A stretch of DNA of 64,000 nucleotides, from contig CBCPKK010000016.1 in assembly GCA_965119215.1 (NCBI GenBank), forward strand, positions 62,001-126,000, given 5' to 3'. This document shows positions 34,719 to 43,585 of the stretch, one piece after another. A program made the translations under genes and the position numbers. The stretch comes from Buttiauxella sp965119215 (lineage in GTDB: Bacteria > Pseudomonadota > Gammaproteobacteria > Enterobacterales > Enterobacteriaceae). How positions within the stretch are numbered: position 1 is the stretch's first letter; every line of letters starts with the position of its first letter. The notes under the pieces are model-generated. The model saw nothing but the letters and a program-made list of their open reading frames with translations. It searched no databases and had not been told where the DNA came from.

Positions 34719-36038
34719 TTAACTGATACGGCGATACACGACCGGTGTTTCAACAGGCTGCGTGTCGTTAACTTTGATTGCCGCTTTTACAGCTTGCGCT
34801 GCATCTTGCCATTGGGCTTCGCTCGCGGCATGAATCACTGCCAGCGGACGCGAGGTATCTACACTTTCACCCAGACGAGCCATGTCGGTGAAACCAACGC
34901 TGTAATCAAGGGAATCAGAAGCCTGACGACGACCACCGCCCATGGAAACCACCGCCATGCCTAACGCACGGGTGTCCATTTCACTGACGAAGCCTGCACG
35001 GTCTGCATAAACAGCTTTGCTCAGAACGGCAGTTGGCAGGTATTTCGCATAGTTTTCGACGAAGTCAGCCGGGCCTTTTTGTGCCGCTACCATGCGCCCG
35101 AACACTTCCGCCGCTTTGCCGTTATCCAGCACTGCTTGCAGTTTGAGGCGTGCTTCTGCGTCGTCTTTCGCTAAATTGCCGGAAAGTAACATTTCCACGC
35201 ACAGCGCCATAGTGACTTCATGCAGGCGCGGGTTAACGTGCTCGCCGGTCAGGAACTGTACCGCTTCACGAACTTCAACAGCATTACCCGCGCTGGATGC
35301 CAGCACCTGGTTCATGTCCGTCAGCAATGCCGTGGTTTTCACACCAGCACCGTTCGCCACACCTACAATCGCCTCGGCGAGTAATTCAGAAAGCTCGTAA
35401 GTCGGCATAAATGCGCCGCTACCGACTTTCACGTCCATAACTAGCGCGTCCAGGCCTTCGGCCAGTTTCTTCGCCAGAATTGATGCGGTGATAAGCGGAA
35501 TGGAGTCTACGGTCGCGGTAATGTCACGCGTAGCGTAGAAACGTTTGTCCGCCGGTGCGAGCGAGTTAGTCTGGCCGATAATCGCCACGCCAACATTTTT
35601 GATGATGTCGCGGAAACGGTTATCGTCCGGGAAAATATCGAAACCAGGGATCGCTTCGAGTTTATCGAGCGTGCCACCGGTATGGCCTAAACCACGGCCA
35701 GAGATCATTGGAATATAACCGCCACATGCCGCCACCATTGGGCCAAGCATTAAAGAAGTCACATCGCCCACGCCGCCCGTTGAATGTTTATCAACGATTG
35801 GGCCGTTCAGATTAAGGCTCTTCCAGTCCAGCACGGTTCCTGAATCTCGCATCGCCATGGTCAGTGATACGCGTTCAGGCATAGTCATGTCGTGGAAGAA
35901 AATGGTCATTGCCAGCGCGGCAATCTGCCCTTCAGAGATAGTGTTATCCCGAATACCATTAATGAAGAAACGAATTTCCTCATCGTTCAGAGCATGACCA
36001 TCACGTTTTTTACGAATAATTTCTTGAGCGAGAAACAA
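34719..36038 (-). CDS. deoA: Thymidine phosphorylase
   Basis: 439 residues (E. coli 440). Converts thymidine and phosphate to thymine and deoxyribose-1-phosphate. The glycosyltransferase signature HSTGGVGDVTSLMLGP is at about residues 85-100, the phosphate loop and the GGYIPMISGRGLGHTGGTLD segment follow. Second gene of the deo operon, 61 bases after deoC. Confidence 0.98.
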   Translation of the reverse strand: MFLAQEIIRKKRDGHALNDEEIRFFINGIRDNTISEGQIAALAMTIFFHDMTMPERVSLTMAMRDSGTVLDWKSLNLNGPIVDKHSTGGVGDVTSLMLGPMVAACGGYIPMISGRGLGHTGGTLDKLEAIPGFDIFPDDNRFRDIIKNVGVAIIGQTNSLAPADKRFYATRDITATVDSIPLITASILAKKLAEGLDALVMDVKVGSGAFMPTYELSELLAEAIVGVANGAGVKTTALLTDMNQVLASSAGNAVEVREAVQFLTGEHVNPRLHEVTMALCVEMLLSGNLAKDDAEARLKLQAVLDNGKAAEVFGRMVAAQKGPADFVENYAKYLPTAVLSKAVYADRAGFVSEMDTRALGMAVVSMGGGRRQASDSLDYSVGFTDMARLGESVDTSRPLAVIHAASEAQWQDAAQAVKAAIKVNDTQPVETPVVYRRIS

Positions 36039-36099
36039 GGTAACCCCCTGAGTTCATCAGGTGAAATGCGGCGGGAAAACCGCCGCAAAAAAGAAGAGA

Positions 36100-36879
36100 T
36101 TAGTAGCTGCTTGCGCTTTTACCATCGCCATGACCCAGAGCTTTTAACAGGCTCGCGAGCAGGCTGGAAGCACCAAAACGGTAGTGACGGGAATCAGCCC
36201 AGTCAGCACCAAACAGGTCATCAGCAATAGACAAGAACAGCGCTGCATCTTCAGCAGTACGCACGCCGCCTGCAGGTTTGAAACCAACAGTTTTCTCAAC
36301 GCCCATGTCACGAATCACTTCCATCATGATGCGCGCGCTTTCTGGAGTCGCGTTGACTGGCACTTTGCCGGTAGAGGTTTTAATGAAGTCTGCGCCCGCT
36401 TTGATAGCGATTTCAGAGGCTTTACGAATCAGCGCTTCTTCTTTCAGCTCGCCCGTTTCGATGATCACTTTCAGCAGCACGTTAGCCGCAGCACAGGCTT
36501 CTTTGCAGGCTTTTACCAGCTCAAAACCAACTTGTTCGTTGCCTGCGATCAGCGCACGGTACGGGAATACCACGTCAACTTCGTCTGCACCGTAAGCGAT
36601 AGCAGCGCGGGTTTCAGCCAGTGCGATTTCGATGTCATCGTTGCCGTGCGGGAAGTTAGTCACGGTGGCAATACGGATATCAGGCGTGCCTTGTGCGTTC
36701 AGCGTTTTACGCGCAATGGGGATAAAACGCGGGTAGATACAAATAGCTGCGGTGTTGCCCACTGAGGTTTTGGCCTGGTGGCAGAGCGCGATCACTTTTT
36801 CATTGGTGTCATCGTCGTTCAGGGTAGTCAGGTCCATCAGTTTCAGGGCGCGCAGGCTGCTTGCTGTTAAATCGGTCAT
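36100..36879 (-). CDS. deoC: Deoxyribose-phosphate aldolase
   Basis: 259 residues, as in E. coli. Class I aldolase that splits deoxyribose-5-phosphate to acetaldehyde and glyceraldehyde-3-phosphate. The Schiff-base lysine is K167 in ADFIKTSTGK, with D102 in the proton relay and the C-terminal tyrosine conserved. The start at 36879 gives MTDLTASSLRALKLMDL like E. coli, with GGAGAG upstream; the frame opens further to 36930 without support. First gene of deoCABD, driven by the promoter and DeoR/CRP sites in the 340 bases upstream. Confidence 0.98.
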   Translation of the reverse strand: MTDLTASSLRALKLMDLTTLNDDDTNEKVIALCHQAKTSVGNTAAICIYPRFIPIARKTLNAQGTPDIRIATVTNFPHGNDDIEIALAETRAAIAYGADEVDVVFPYRALIAGNEQVGFELVKACKEACAAANVLLKVIIETGELKEEALIRKASEIAIKAGADFIKTSTGKVPVNATPESARIMMEVIRDMGVEKTVGFKPAGGVRTAEDAALFLSIADDLFGADWADSRHYRFGASSLLASLLKALGHGDGKSASSY

Positions 36880-37019
36880 AAATACTCTCCAACAAAAGAT
36901 ATAAAAGTTTCTGGCAGCGAAACTCAACACGTTGGAGCGGACTTGGTTCCTTGAAGAGCAGAGGTAACACGAGTCACCATCACGTTGAGATCCATCTCAC
37001 CGCACATCATCAGTAGCAA

Positions 37020-37035
37020 TGTTATAATTATAACA
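37020..37035. promoter_or_regulatory. DeoR operator overlapping the deoC -10 (deoP2-like)
   Basis: TGTTATAATTATAACA is a perfect 16-bp palindrome close to the DeoR operator consensus (TGTTAGAATTCTAACA). On the minus strand it contains TATAAT at 37032-37027, so the repressor would cover the -10 element. The two CRP-like sites upstream have the spacing known for E. coli deoP2. Confidence 0.85.
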
Positions 37036-37054
37036 TTCACCAGCCAGATGATTT

Positions 37055-37070
37055 TGTGTTTTGCTTCACA
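37055..37070. promoter_or_regulatory. CRP site, proximal, at deoC
   Basis: TGTGTTTTGCTTCACA matches TGTGA-N6-TCACA at nine of ten positions. Its centre lies about 41 bases upstream of the start point expected from the TATAAT within the DeoR operator, as for a class II CRP promoter. Confidence 0.78.
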
Positions 37071-37107
37071 AAAGCCAAAGGTGTAATGACATACTTTGTA
37101 CAGTATA

Positions 37108-37123
37108 TGTGATTTAACAACGT
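37108..37123. promoter_or_regulatory. CRP-like half site, distal, at deoC
   Basis: TGTGATTTAACAACGT has one perfect half (TGTGA) and a weak second half. Its centre is exactly 53 bases from the proximal site, the distance between CRP1 and CRP2 of E. coli deoP2, where CytR binds between the two. Together this supports CRP/CytR control. Confidence 0.6.
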
Positions 37124-37195
37124 TAGACAGTGTAAAAATGCCGTTCAGAAATAAAAAATGGCCGGCGAAAGCGCCAGCCATTGATTTCACAGGGA

Positions 37196-37211
37196 TGTTA
37201 TAATTTTAACA
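37196..37211. promoter_or_regulatory. Second DeoR operator
   Basis: TGTTATAATTTTAACA, a near-perfect copy of the operator at 37020, lies 176 bases further upstream, immediately after the stop of the nucleoside permease gene. DeoR is known to loop DNA between distant operators in E. coli; this pair could do the same. Confidence 0.8.
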
Positions 37212-37220
37212 TCGCCATTT

Positions 37221-38498
37221 TTATAATGACAGGAAGACCCCGGCAATCGTTGCACTCATCAGGTTAGACAGCGTACCTGCTGCTACTGCTTTCAGACCTA
37301 ACTGCGCAATGTCGTGACGGCGGCTTGGAGCCATGCTGCCAAGGCCACCAATCAGGATAGCGATAGAAGAAAGGTTAGCAAAACCGCACAGTGCGAAGGA
37401 AATAATGGCTTTGGTATGGTCAGACAGAACCTGCAAGCCTGCTGCTGCAACGGTCGCGTCATCTTTCAGGTATTCACCGAAGTTCAGATATGCCACAAAT
37501 TCGTTGATGATCAGCTTCTGACCGATGAAGGAACCTGCAACGTTAGCTTCGCTCCACGGAACACCGATAACCCACGCCAGTGGTGAGAACACCCAGCCCA
37601 GAATCAATTCCATAGACAGTTGCGGATAGTTAAACCAGCCGCCGATGCCAGAAAGCATACCGTTAAGCAGTGCAATCAAAGCCACAAACGCCAGCAACAT
37701 TGCGCCTACGTTCAGAGCCAACTGCATACCAGAAGCCGCACCTGATGCCGCTGCATCCAGCACGTTTGCCGGGCGATCCGGATCATTTTTCAATGAGTCC
37801 AGTTCAGGCGCATCGTTGGGTATTTCGGTTTCAGGCAGGATGATTTTAGCGAACAGTAAACCGCCAGGTGCTGCCATGAAGGACGCGGCAATCAGATACT
37901 CTAGCGGCACGCCCATTTGTGCGTAACCTGCCAGTACTGAACCTGCAACGGATGCCAAACCACCACACATTACGGCGAACAGTTCTGAACGCGTCATTGT
38001 GGCGATATAAGGGCGAACAACCAGTGGCGCTTCAGTCTGACCAACAAAGATATTTGCTGTTGCAGACAGAGATTCTGTACGAGATGTCTTCAGAAGCTTA
38101 CGCAGGCCACCGCCGAGAATACGAATAACTAACTGCATGATGCCCAGGTAGTAAAGCACAGCAATCAGGGAGGAGAAGAAGACGATAATTGGCAGAACGC
38201 GCAGTGCGAAAACAAAACCGCCGCCGCCAAAGACTTCAAACATTTTGTCCGAAACCAACCCACCGAACAGGAAGGAAATACCGGCGTTACCGTAAGCGAT
38301 AACGTTAGCTACCCCTTCGGACATAGCCAGCAGGACTTTACGACCGACCGGAACATACAGGATTAACGCCCCGATACCGACCTGAATAATCCATGCACCC
38401 AATACGGTACGAAGATTAATCGCTTTGCGATGACTGGAAAGTAAAACGGCGATCAGCAGCAGAACGATCATGCCGATCAAACCCATGAGTAGTTGCAT
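37221..38498 (-). CDS. Concentrative nucleoside transporter (NupC/NupX-type)
   Basis: 425-residue CNT-family permease with about ten membrane segments. Diagnostic blocks are GQTEAPLVVRPYIATMTRSELFAVMCGGLASVAGSVL near residue 170, and GQKLIINEFVAYLNF, then SFALCGFANLSSIAI near the C-terminus. It would import nucleosides with protons or sodium, feeding the deo enzymes encoded downstream. The start at 38498 aligns with other family members (MQLLMGLIGMIVLLL) and follows AGGGATTCTGT; the frame opens to 38600. E. coli has yjjI/yjjW at this place instead. A CRP site lies upstream. Confidence 0.88.
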   Translation of the reverse strand: MQLLMGLIGMIVLLLIAVLLSSHRKAINLRTVLGAWIIQVGIGALILYVPVGRKVLLAMSEGVANVIAYGNAGISFLFGGLVSDKMFEVFGGGGFVFALRVLPIIVFFSSLIAVLYYLGIMQLVIRILGGGLRKLLKTSRTESLSATANIFVGQTEAPLVVRPYIATMTRSELFAVMCGGLASVAGSVLAGYAQMGVPLEYLIAASFMAAPGGLLFAKIILPETEIPNDAPELDSLKNDPDRPANVLDAAASGAASGMQLALNVGAMLLAFVALIALLNGMLSGIGGWFNYPQLSMELILGWVFSPLAWVIGVPWSEANVAGSFIGQKLIINEFVAYLNFGEYLKDDATVAAAGLQVLSDHTKAIISFALCGFANLSSIAILIGGLGSMAPSRRHDIAQLGLKAVAAGTLSNLMSATIAGVFLSL

Positions 38499-38559
38499 AC
38501 AGAATCCCTGTGTATTGATTGAAAAAAGAAAGACAAGCAAAAAACTAACAACGGGCAGG

Positions 38560-38653
38560 ATTATAGCGTTACAAAGCCCGCCAAATGCTATGGCAATCAC
38601 GTATTTCTACAAATCCAGGGAAACGTTTATCTTATAAAGTGAGCGACGTCACA
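38560..38653 (-). promoter_or_regulatory. Promoter region of the nucleoside permease with CRP site
   Basis: AGTGAGCGACGTCACA at 38638-38653 matches the CRP consensus at nine of ten positions. A TATAAT element lies at 38565-38560 on the minus strand with a poor -35, placing the CRP centre near -92, a phase compatible with class I activation. Confidence 0.6.
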
Positions 38654-38665
38654 TTTTGTTACTGA

Positions 38666-39445
38666 CTATTTCATTCGGAATAATTCATGGCAGTTATGAA
38701 TGAAAGTCTCCGCCATGACGTCCGGAGATTCTGAACGTAGTGTACATAGCGTCTGAAAAACGTCTGCAATGCGCTCCGGGCGGTTGGGTTGCCCTTGCCA
38801 TCCATTGAGAGGCATATCAGGAGAATCCGTTTCCAGCACTAACACGCTCAGAGGTAAACGCGCTATCACATCGCGTGTTTTGCTTGCTCGCGGATAGGTT
38901 ATCGTTCCGCCAACGCCAATCTTGTAGCCCAGTGCAACGAAGCGCTCCGCCTGTTGCAAACTGCCTGAGAAGCCGTGCACGACGCCGGTTCGCGGTAAGT
39001 CGTGGCGTTTTAAATGGGCTGCGAGTTTGTCATGTGTACGGCGCGAATGAAGGATAACGGGCAGGTCATAACGTTTTGCCAGCTTTAGCTGGGCATCCAG
39101 TATCGCTTCCTGTTTCTCAAAAAGCGGGTTTTCCATATACAGATCAAGGCCAATCTCGCCAATCGCCACCAGTTTTTGTGGGTGCTGTTGCAGGTGATGT
39201 TCGAGCAGCGCCAGCGAAGCATCCTGGTGTTTATGAATCACAATCGGATGCAGGCCCAGTGCGGCATACAGCGCAGGATAATTGTCCGCGAGAGCCAGAA
39301 CCGTGGCAAAGCGGTCAGCTTCAATGGCCGGTACAATAATTTTTTCGATACCCGACTGCGCGGCAAGCGCCAGACTATGAGTTTCATCGTCGCTAAACGG
39401 AGGAAAATCGAAATGGCAGTGGGTGTCGTAAAACGTCATCGTCAC
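38666..39445 (-). CDS. yjjV: TatD-family metal-dependent hydrolase YjjV
   Basis: 259-residue TIM-barrel hydrolase of the TatD DNase family. Metal ligands are visible: DTHCHFD at residues 7-13, the glutamate in AIGEIGLDLY, histidines in ILHSRR and VVHGFSGS, and the aspartate in LETDSPDMPL. Activity may be DNase-like, but the physiological substrate is unknown. The GTG at 39445 overlaps the yjjU stop (GTGA), and an ATG two codons later at 39439 is the alternative start. Coupled to yjjU. Confidence 0.9.
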   Translation of the reverse strand: MTMTFYDTHCHFDFPPFSDDETHSLALAAQSGIEKIIVPAIEADRFATVLALADNYPALYAALGLHPIVIHKHQDASLALLEHHLQQHPQKLVAIGEIGLDLYMENPLFEKQEAILDAQLKLAKRYDLPVILHSRRTHDKLAAHLKRHDLPRTGVVHGFSGSLQQAERFVALGYKIGVGGTITYPRASKTRDVIARLPLSVLVLETDSPDMPLNGWQGQPNRPERIADVFQTLCTLRSESPDVMAETFIHNCHELFRMK

Positions 39446-40515
39446 GCCGAATCCTCGTTATTAAAAGTAGAATCGTTCGCTTCCGGAGTCTCAATGACCG
39501 CTTTGGATAAAGGCTCCTGAGTCACCATCGGAGAAGGAACCACCACCGGGACTGGCACAACAATGCGTGGGAGATGTCGCTTGATAGGCGGTTGAGCCAC
39601 CAACATTTTGCCCACGGTTGCGAGGAAATAGCGTCCGCATAATCGGCCCGTTTTATAGTCCGTGTTCAGCGCGGGTAAGCGGCTCCCGAGTGCCATACTC
39701 ATCAGCGGTTTTGGCGGGTAGATCTCAAAGATTCGCAGTTTGCCTGGCGGCTTATCAATGAAGCTTTGTATCTCGCGATAGCTGGCTTCATGATGATGCA
39801 CCAGGTTTAACAGCGGTTGCAGGCTGCTGTCGCCAAGCCAGCGTTCCATGCGTTTAAACCATTCAGGCGTGTAATACATTTGCGACGGAACGGTACGAAT
39901 CACCACCAGGGTTTCAGCCCCAAGGCACACCGCTTCTCTCACGGGAATCGCATCGCTAATTCCGCCATCCTGATAACCGATACCGTCAATATCCACACCG
40001 CTGCGGTAAAAACCCGGGATCGCGCTGGAGGCTTTGAGAATATTCAGCCAGTTAGCGCTGTTCGGTGAAAAGTAGCCCGGCGCGTAATCGTCGCTGCGAC
40101 AAGCGCACATATAGAACGCTTTACCGGATTCAAACAGTTTTTCAGCGGTCGACATTGAAAGCGGGATTTTGGTGGAGGTGGATTCCACGAGCCAGTCAAG
40201 ATCGATGAGATGACCGCCACGCACAAAGCGCAAGGGGTCAAAAAATTCGCGGGTTGTCGTAAAACGGGTAATCACCCTTCTGGCATAACCGGGTTGCTGA
40301 CAAACATAAGCCGAAAGGTTTTGTGCGCCAGCGGAGGTGCCTAAGAAGAGATCAAATGGGTTGAAATTAGCGCGCATAAACTCGTCCAGCACACCGGCTG
40401 TAAATATCCCGCGCTGCCCGCCGCCTTCACAAACAATGGCGAGTTTTCCGGGACGAAACGGTTTGAGCGCAAGCGGCGTTATGTTGCCGAGCGTAACGGG
40501 TATGCGTTGTCCCAC
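39442..40515 (-). CDS. yjjU: Patatin-like phospholipase YjjU
   Basis: 357 residues, as in E. coli. Patatin fold with oxyanion loop CEGGGQRGIFTAGVLDEF at residues 29-46, nucleophile elbow GTSAG near 59, and catalytic aspartate in DGGISDAIP near 190. A predicted cytosolic or membrane-associated acyl hydrolase of unknown substrate. The C-terminal 40 residues are proline- and valine-rich and less conserved. It overlaps yjjV by four bases. Confidence 0.92.
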   Translation of the reverse strand: MGQRIPVTLGNITPLALKPFRPGKLAIVCEGGGQRGIFTAGVLDEFMRANFNPFDLFLGTSAGAQNLSAYVCQQPGYARRVITRFTTTREFFDPLRFVRGGHLIDLDWLVESTSTKIPLSMSTAEKLFESGKAFYMCACRSDDYAPGYFSPNSANWLNILKASSAIPGFYRSGVDIDGIGYQDGGISDAIPVREAVCLGAETLVVIRTVPSQMYYTPEWFKRMERWLGDSSLQPLLNLVHHHEASYREIQSFIDKPPGKLRIFEIYPPKPLMSMALGSRLPALNTDYKTGRLCGRYFLATVGKMLVAQPPIKRHLPRIVVPVPVVVPSPMVTQEPLSKAVIETPEANDSTFNNEDSA

Positions 40516-40558
40516 CCTACTTTCCTAAGTTCTAAGTTTTTATATAGTCTGAATACGC

Positions 40559-40585
40559 GAGAGCCAGTCAAATTGACTGGCTCTC
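40559..40585 (-). terminator. Hairpin after ytjA
   Basis: Perfect 12-bp stem GAGAGCCAGTCA / TGACTGGCTCTC with a three-base loop, between ytjA and yjjU on the minus strand. No T-run follows (GCGTATTC), so it may act by another mechanism or only stabilise the transcript end. Confidence 0.5.
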
Positions 40586-40612
40586 TGGTCTGTCTCTAAA
40601 TGTTATAGCACG

Positions 40613-40774
40613 CTATGGGCGTTTTCGACCCATAAACAGGCTTACCAGGAACAGAATAATACCTACCACGAAGACAATTTTTGCTGCACCTGCCGCAGTA
40701 CCCGCGAGAGTACCAAAACCCAGTGCTGCTGCAATCAACGCAATGACCAGAAAAATAATGCCCCAACGAAACAT
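40613..40774 (-). CDS. ytjA: Small membrane protein YtjA (UPF0391)
   Basis: 53 residues, with two hydrophobic segments (FRWGIIFLVIALIAAALGFG; IVFVVGIILFLVSLFMG) joined by a small glycine/alanine loop and a basic tail RKRP. Practically identical to E. coli YtjA as remembered. Unknown function; related DUF1328 proteins are often stress-induced. The start at 40774 is chosen for this match and GGAGAAG upstream; a longer frame from 40837 is unsupported. It follows osmY on the same strand after about 140 bases. Confidence 0.9.
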   Translation of the reverse strand: MFRWGIIFLVIALIAAALGFGTLAGTAAGAAKIVFVVGIILFLVSLFMGRKRP

Positions 40775-40913
40775 AAGCTTCTCCTTAACCATAATGAACC
40801 CGAATCGCTTCTGGATGAGTGCCAGACGCGCACTCATTGGCGATATTTGAGTAACGATATTGCTGACCTACTCCCCAGGCCGATGCCTGAGGAGAAAGTT
40901 TCTGAATGCTCTG

Positions 40914-41531
40914 TTACTTCACTTTCAGGTCGTTTTTGACGCTCTTCACGCCATCAACTGCTTTTGCGATACTTTCAGCTCGCGCAGATTCCACGTTGGA
41001 ATCGACGGTGCCTGATAGCTGAACAACGCCATCGGTAGTTTCAACTTTCACTTTGCGTGAAGGGACTACATCATCTGCTAAAAGTTTAGCTTTAATTTCA
41101 CTGGTGGTTGCGGTGTCACCCGCATAACCGCTGGCTGATTGATTGCCAGCGTCACGCACATGGAGTTTGTCGCTCACGGAAGAAACGCCTTCCACGCCTT
41201 TAGCTACGGTTACGGCCTGTTCAGCCTGAGCCTGGCTTTCAACAAATCCACTTAACGTCACCACTTTCTTTTCAGTTTTCACTGAGATGTCGGTACTTTT
41301 AATTGCCTCGTGATCCACGAGAGCGGCTTTAACCTTCGCCGTGATAGCACTGTCATCCATGAAATTACCGACGTCTTTTACAGAACTATCAATTTTTTCA
41401 CCTGTTGTGCTTGCTGTAGATTCCGTCTTGTTCAGCATTTTTTCTTCGGCTAACGCGCTACCGCTTGCCAGAACAGAGCCAAGAACAACAGCCAACAGAG
41501 TTTTAGAAATCTTAGTTGTAGTCATAGTCAT
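40914..41531 (-). CDS. osmY: Osmotically inducible periplasmic protein OsmY
   Basis: 205 residues (E. coli 201). A signal peptide ends near ALA at residue 28, followed by two BON domains (residues about 55-125 and 135-205), each with the pattern V-(K/E)-T-(x)-VV-LSG-V. It acts as a periplasmic protein of osmotic and stationary-phase stress, with chaperone-like activity reported. Expression in E. coli depends on RpoS, and a conserved promoter segment appears upstream. Confidence 0.96.
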   Translation of the reverse strand: MTMTTTKISKTLLAVVLGSVLASGSALAEEKMLNKTESTASTTGEKIDSSVKDVGNFMDDSAITAKVKAALVDHEAIKSTDISVKTEKKVVTLSGFVESQAQAEQAVTVAKGVEGVSSVSDKLHVRDAGNQSASGYAGDTATTSEIKAKLLADDVVPSRKVKVETTDGVVQLSGTVDSNVESARAESIAKAVDGVKSVKNDLKVK

Positions 41532-41732
41532 CGATTAATTCCTATAGTTTTGCTCACAATTTGAGCACAAGCCTTATCGTAACGGCTTTCCTTAAAAATC
41601 AGGCTAAGTGGTACAGCCTAAAAATTTTCCGTTCAGTTTTTAATAACGCTAATCAAAATCGGGGTAATCAAAGCTGCCAAAAACATGTGTGTGAGCGGCA
41701 TATTCGACCAGCCAATTTGTCATTGCTTTGTT

Positions 41733-41740
41733 AAATATAG
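41733..41740 (-). promoter_or_regulatory. Probable osmY promoter -10
   Basis: CTATATTT on the minus strand is followed by AACAAAG. The same block occurs in the long osmY leader of E. coli, where transcription starts over 200 bases before the gene; here it would be about 195. The 353 bases between osmY and prfC otherwise hold only the prfC terminator. Confidence 0.45.
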
Positions 41741-41850
41741 ACAACAATCACGGAATTGCATGGTGGGAATGGTTGAAAAACAGGCAAGCAGAGGCGAAAT
41801 ACGGGAAATTAAGAACATTCCGTAAGGGATTAATAAGACGGGAAAAGTAG

Positions 41851-41876
41851 CAGGACGCGACGGCTGCCGCGCCCTG
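41851..41876 (-). terminator. Terminator of prfC
   Basis: On the minus strand, stem CAGGGCGCG / CGCGTCCTG (one G-U pair) with an eight-base loop, followed by CTACTTTTCCC. It starts nine bases past the prfC stop. Confidence 0.6.
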
Positions 41877-41884
41877 AGAGACGA

Positions 41885-43474
41885 TTAGTGCTCGCGGGTT
41901 TTACGGAACGTCACTTCTGGGTAACGATCTTGTGTCAGGTTCAGGTTGACCATGGTTGGAGCGATGTAAGCGAGGTTGTTGCCGCCATCAAGAGCCAACT
42001 GCATTTCGTTTTTCCGTTTGAATTCTTCAAACTTCTTCACGTCAGTGCTTTCAACCCAACGCGCCGTCGAGACGTTGACCGACTCATAAATGGCTTCAAC
42101 GTTGTATTCGCTTTTCAGACGCGCGACAACCACGTCAAACTGCAGCACACCCACCGCACCCACAATCAGATCGTTGTTAGCGATTGGACGGAATACCTGT
42201 ACCGCGCCCTCTTCAGAAAGCTGCACCAAACCTTTGAGCAACTGTTTCTGTTTCAACGGGTCACGCAGGCGAATACGGCGGAACAGTTCCGGCGCGAAGT
42301 TCGGAATACCGGTGAACTTCATCATTTCACCCTGAGTAAAGGTGTCGCCAATCTGGATTGTGCCGTGGTTATGCAGGCCGATGATATCGCCAGGGAAGGC
42401 TTCTTCAACGTGCGAACGGTCACCGGCCATAAAGGTCAGCGCGTCGGAAATCACCACGTCTTTACCGGTACGAACCTGGCGCAGTTTCATGCCTTTTTCG
42501 TACTTACCAGAAACCACACGCATGAACGCAACGCGGTCACGGTGTTTCGGGTCCATGTTGGCCTGAATCTTAAAGACGAAGCCGGTGAATTTATCTTCAA
42601 CGGCCTGCACTTCACGCGTATCCGTTTTGCGCGGCATAGGAGCCGGAGCCCAATCAATCAGGCCATCAAGCATATGGTCAACACCAAAGTTGCCCAACGC
42701 AGTACCGAAGAAGACCGGTGTCAGTTCACCTTCAAGGAACAGCTCACGATCAAACTCGTGGGAAGCGCCCTGTACCAGTTCCAGCTCATCACGCAGTTGC
42801 GCGGCAAGATCTTCACCCACAGCGGCGTCAAGTTCAGGGTTATCTAACCCTTTAACAATACGCACTTCCTGAATGGTGTGGCCTTTACCGGTCTGGTAGA
42901 GATAGGTTTCGTCTTTATAAAGGTGATACACGCCTTTAAACAGTTTGCCGCAGCCGATTGGCCAGGTGATAGGTGAACACGCGATTTTCAGCTCACGCTC
43001 AACTTCATCCATCACTTCCATTGGGTCGCGGATATCGCGGTCCAGTTTGTTCATAAAGGTGAGGATCGGTGTGTCGCGCAGACGGGTAACTTCCATCAGC
43101 TTGCGAGTCCTGTCTTCAACACCTTTCGCGGCGTCGATAACCATCAAACAGCAGTCAACGGCGGTCAGAGTACGGTAAGTATCTTCGGAGAAGTCTTCGT
43201 GCCCCGGGGTGTCGAGCAGGTTGACCAGGCAGTCGTGATACGGGAATTGCATTACCGACGTAGTAATCGAGATACCACGCTGCTTTTCCATTTCCATCCA
43301 GTCAGATTTAGCATGCTGGCTAGAGCCACGGCCTTTTACAGTACCTGCTGTCTGAATGGCATGTCCGAACAGCAACACTTTTTCAGTGATGGTCGTTTTA
43401 CCGGCATCGGGGTGAGAAATGATCGCAAAAGTGCGGCGTTTCCCCACTTCTTGCAAAAAAGGAGACAAAGTCAT
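41885..43474 (-). CDS. prfC: Peptide chain release factor 3
   Basis: 529 residues, as in E. coli. A translational GTPase that recycles RF1/RF2 from the ribosome. G motifs: ISHPDAGKTTITEK at residues 19-32, DTPGHEDFSEDT, and FMNKLDRD. Domain II and the RF3 C-terminal domain follow. The gene is preceded by a 111-base gap and is isolated between osmY and yjjG. Confidence 0.98.
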   Translation of the reverse strand: MTLSPFLQEVGKRRTFAIISHPDAGKTTITEKVLLFGHAIQTAGTVKGRGSSQHAKSDWMEMEKQRGISITTSVMQFPYHDCLVNLLDTPGHEDFSEDTYRTLTAVDCCLMVIDAAKGVEDRTRKLMEVTRLRDTPILTFMNKLDRDIRDPMEVMDEVERELKIACSPITWPIGCGKLFKGVYHLYKDETYLYQTGKGHTIQEVRIVKGLDNPELDAAVGEDLAAQLRDELELVQGASHEFDRELFLEGELTPVFFGTALGNFGVDHMLDGLIDWAPAPMPRKTDTREVQAVEDKFTGFVFKIQANMDPKHRDRVAFMRVVSGKYEKGMKLRQVRTGKDVVISDALTFMAGDRSHVEEAFPGDIIGLHNHGTIQIGDTFTQGEMMKFTGIPNFAPELFRRIRLRDPLKQKQLLKGLVQLSEEGAVQVFRPIANNDLIVGAVGVLQFDVVVARLKSEYNVEAIYESVNVSTARWVESTDVKKFEEFKRKNEMQLALDGGNNLAYIAPTMVNLNLTQDRYPEVTFRKTREH

Positions 43475-43585
43475 AATGAAATCTTCTGTGAATTACGCAC
43501 AGGCAGGGCTGCGCGACAAATGAACGTTACCTGACGGCTATTTTACCCATCAGGTCAGGTTTAACAATCAGAGGCGATGCAATCA

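Noticed and set aside
33953..34726. A 257-codon open frame opposite deoB
   Set aside because: Antisense shadow; rich in Phe, Thr and Arg as expected from the reverse frame of a GC-biased gene.
36924..37190. An 88-codon frame upstream of deoC
   Set aside because: It runs through the CRP and DeoR sites of the deo promoter and has no protein features.
41888..42847. A 319-codon open frame opposite prfC
   Set aside because: It is the antisense of a fully conserved RF3 gene; its composition mirrors prfC codon bias and no family motif or ribosome-binding site is present.
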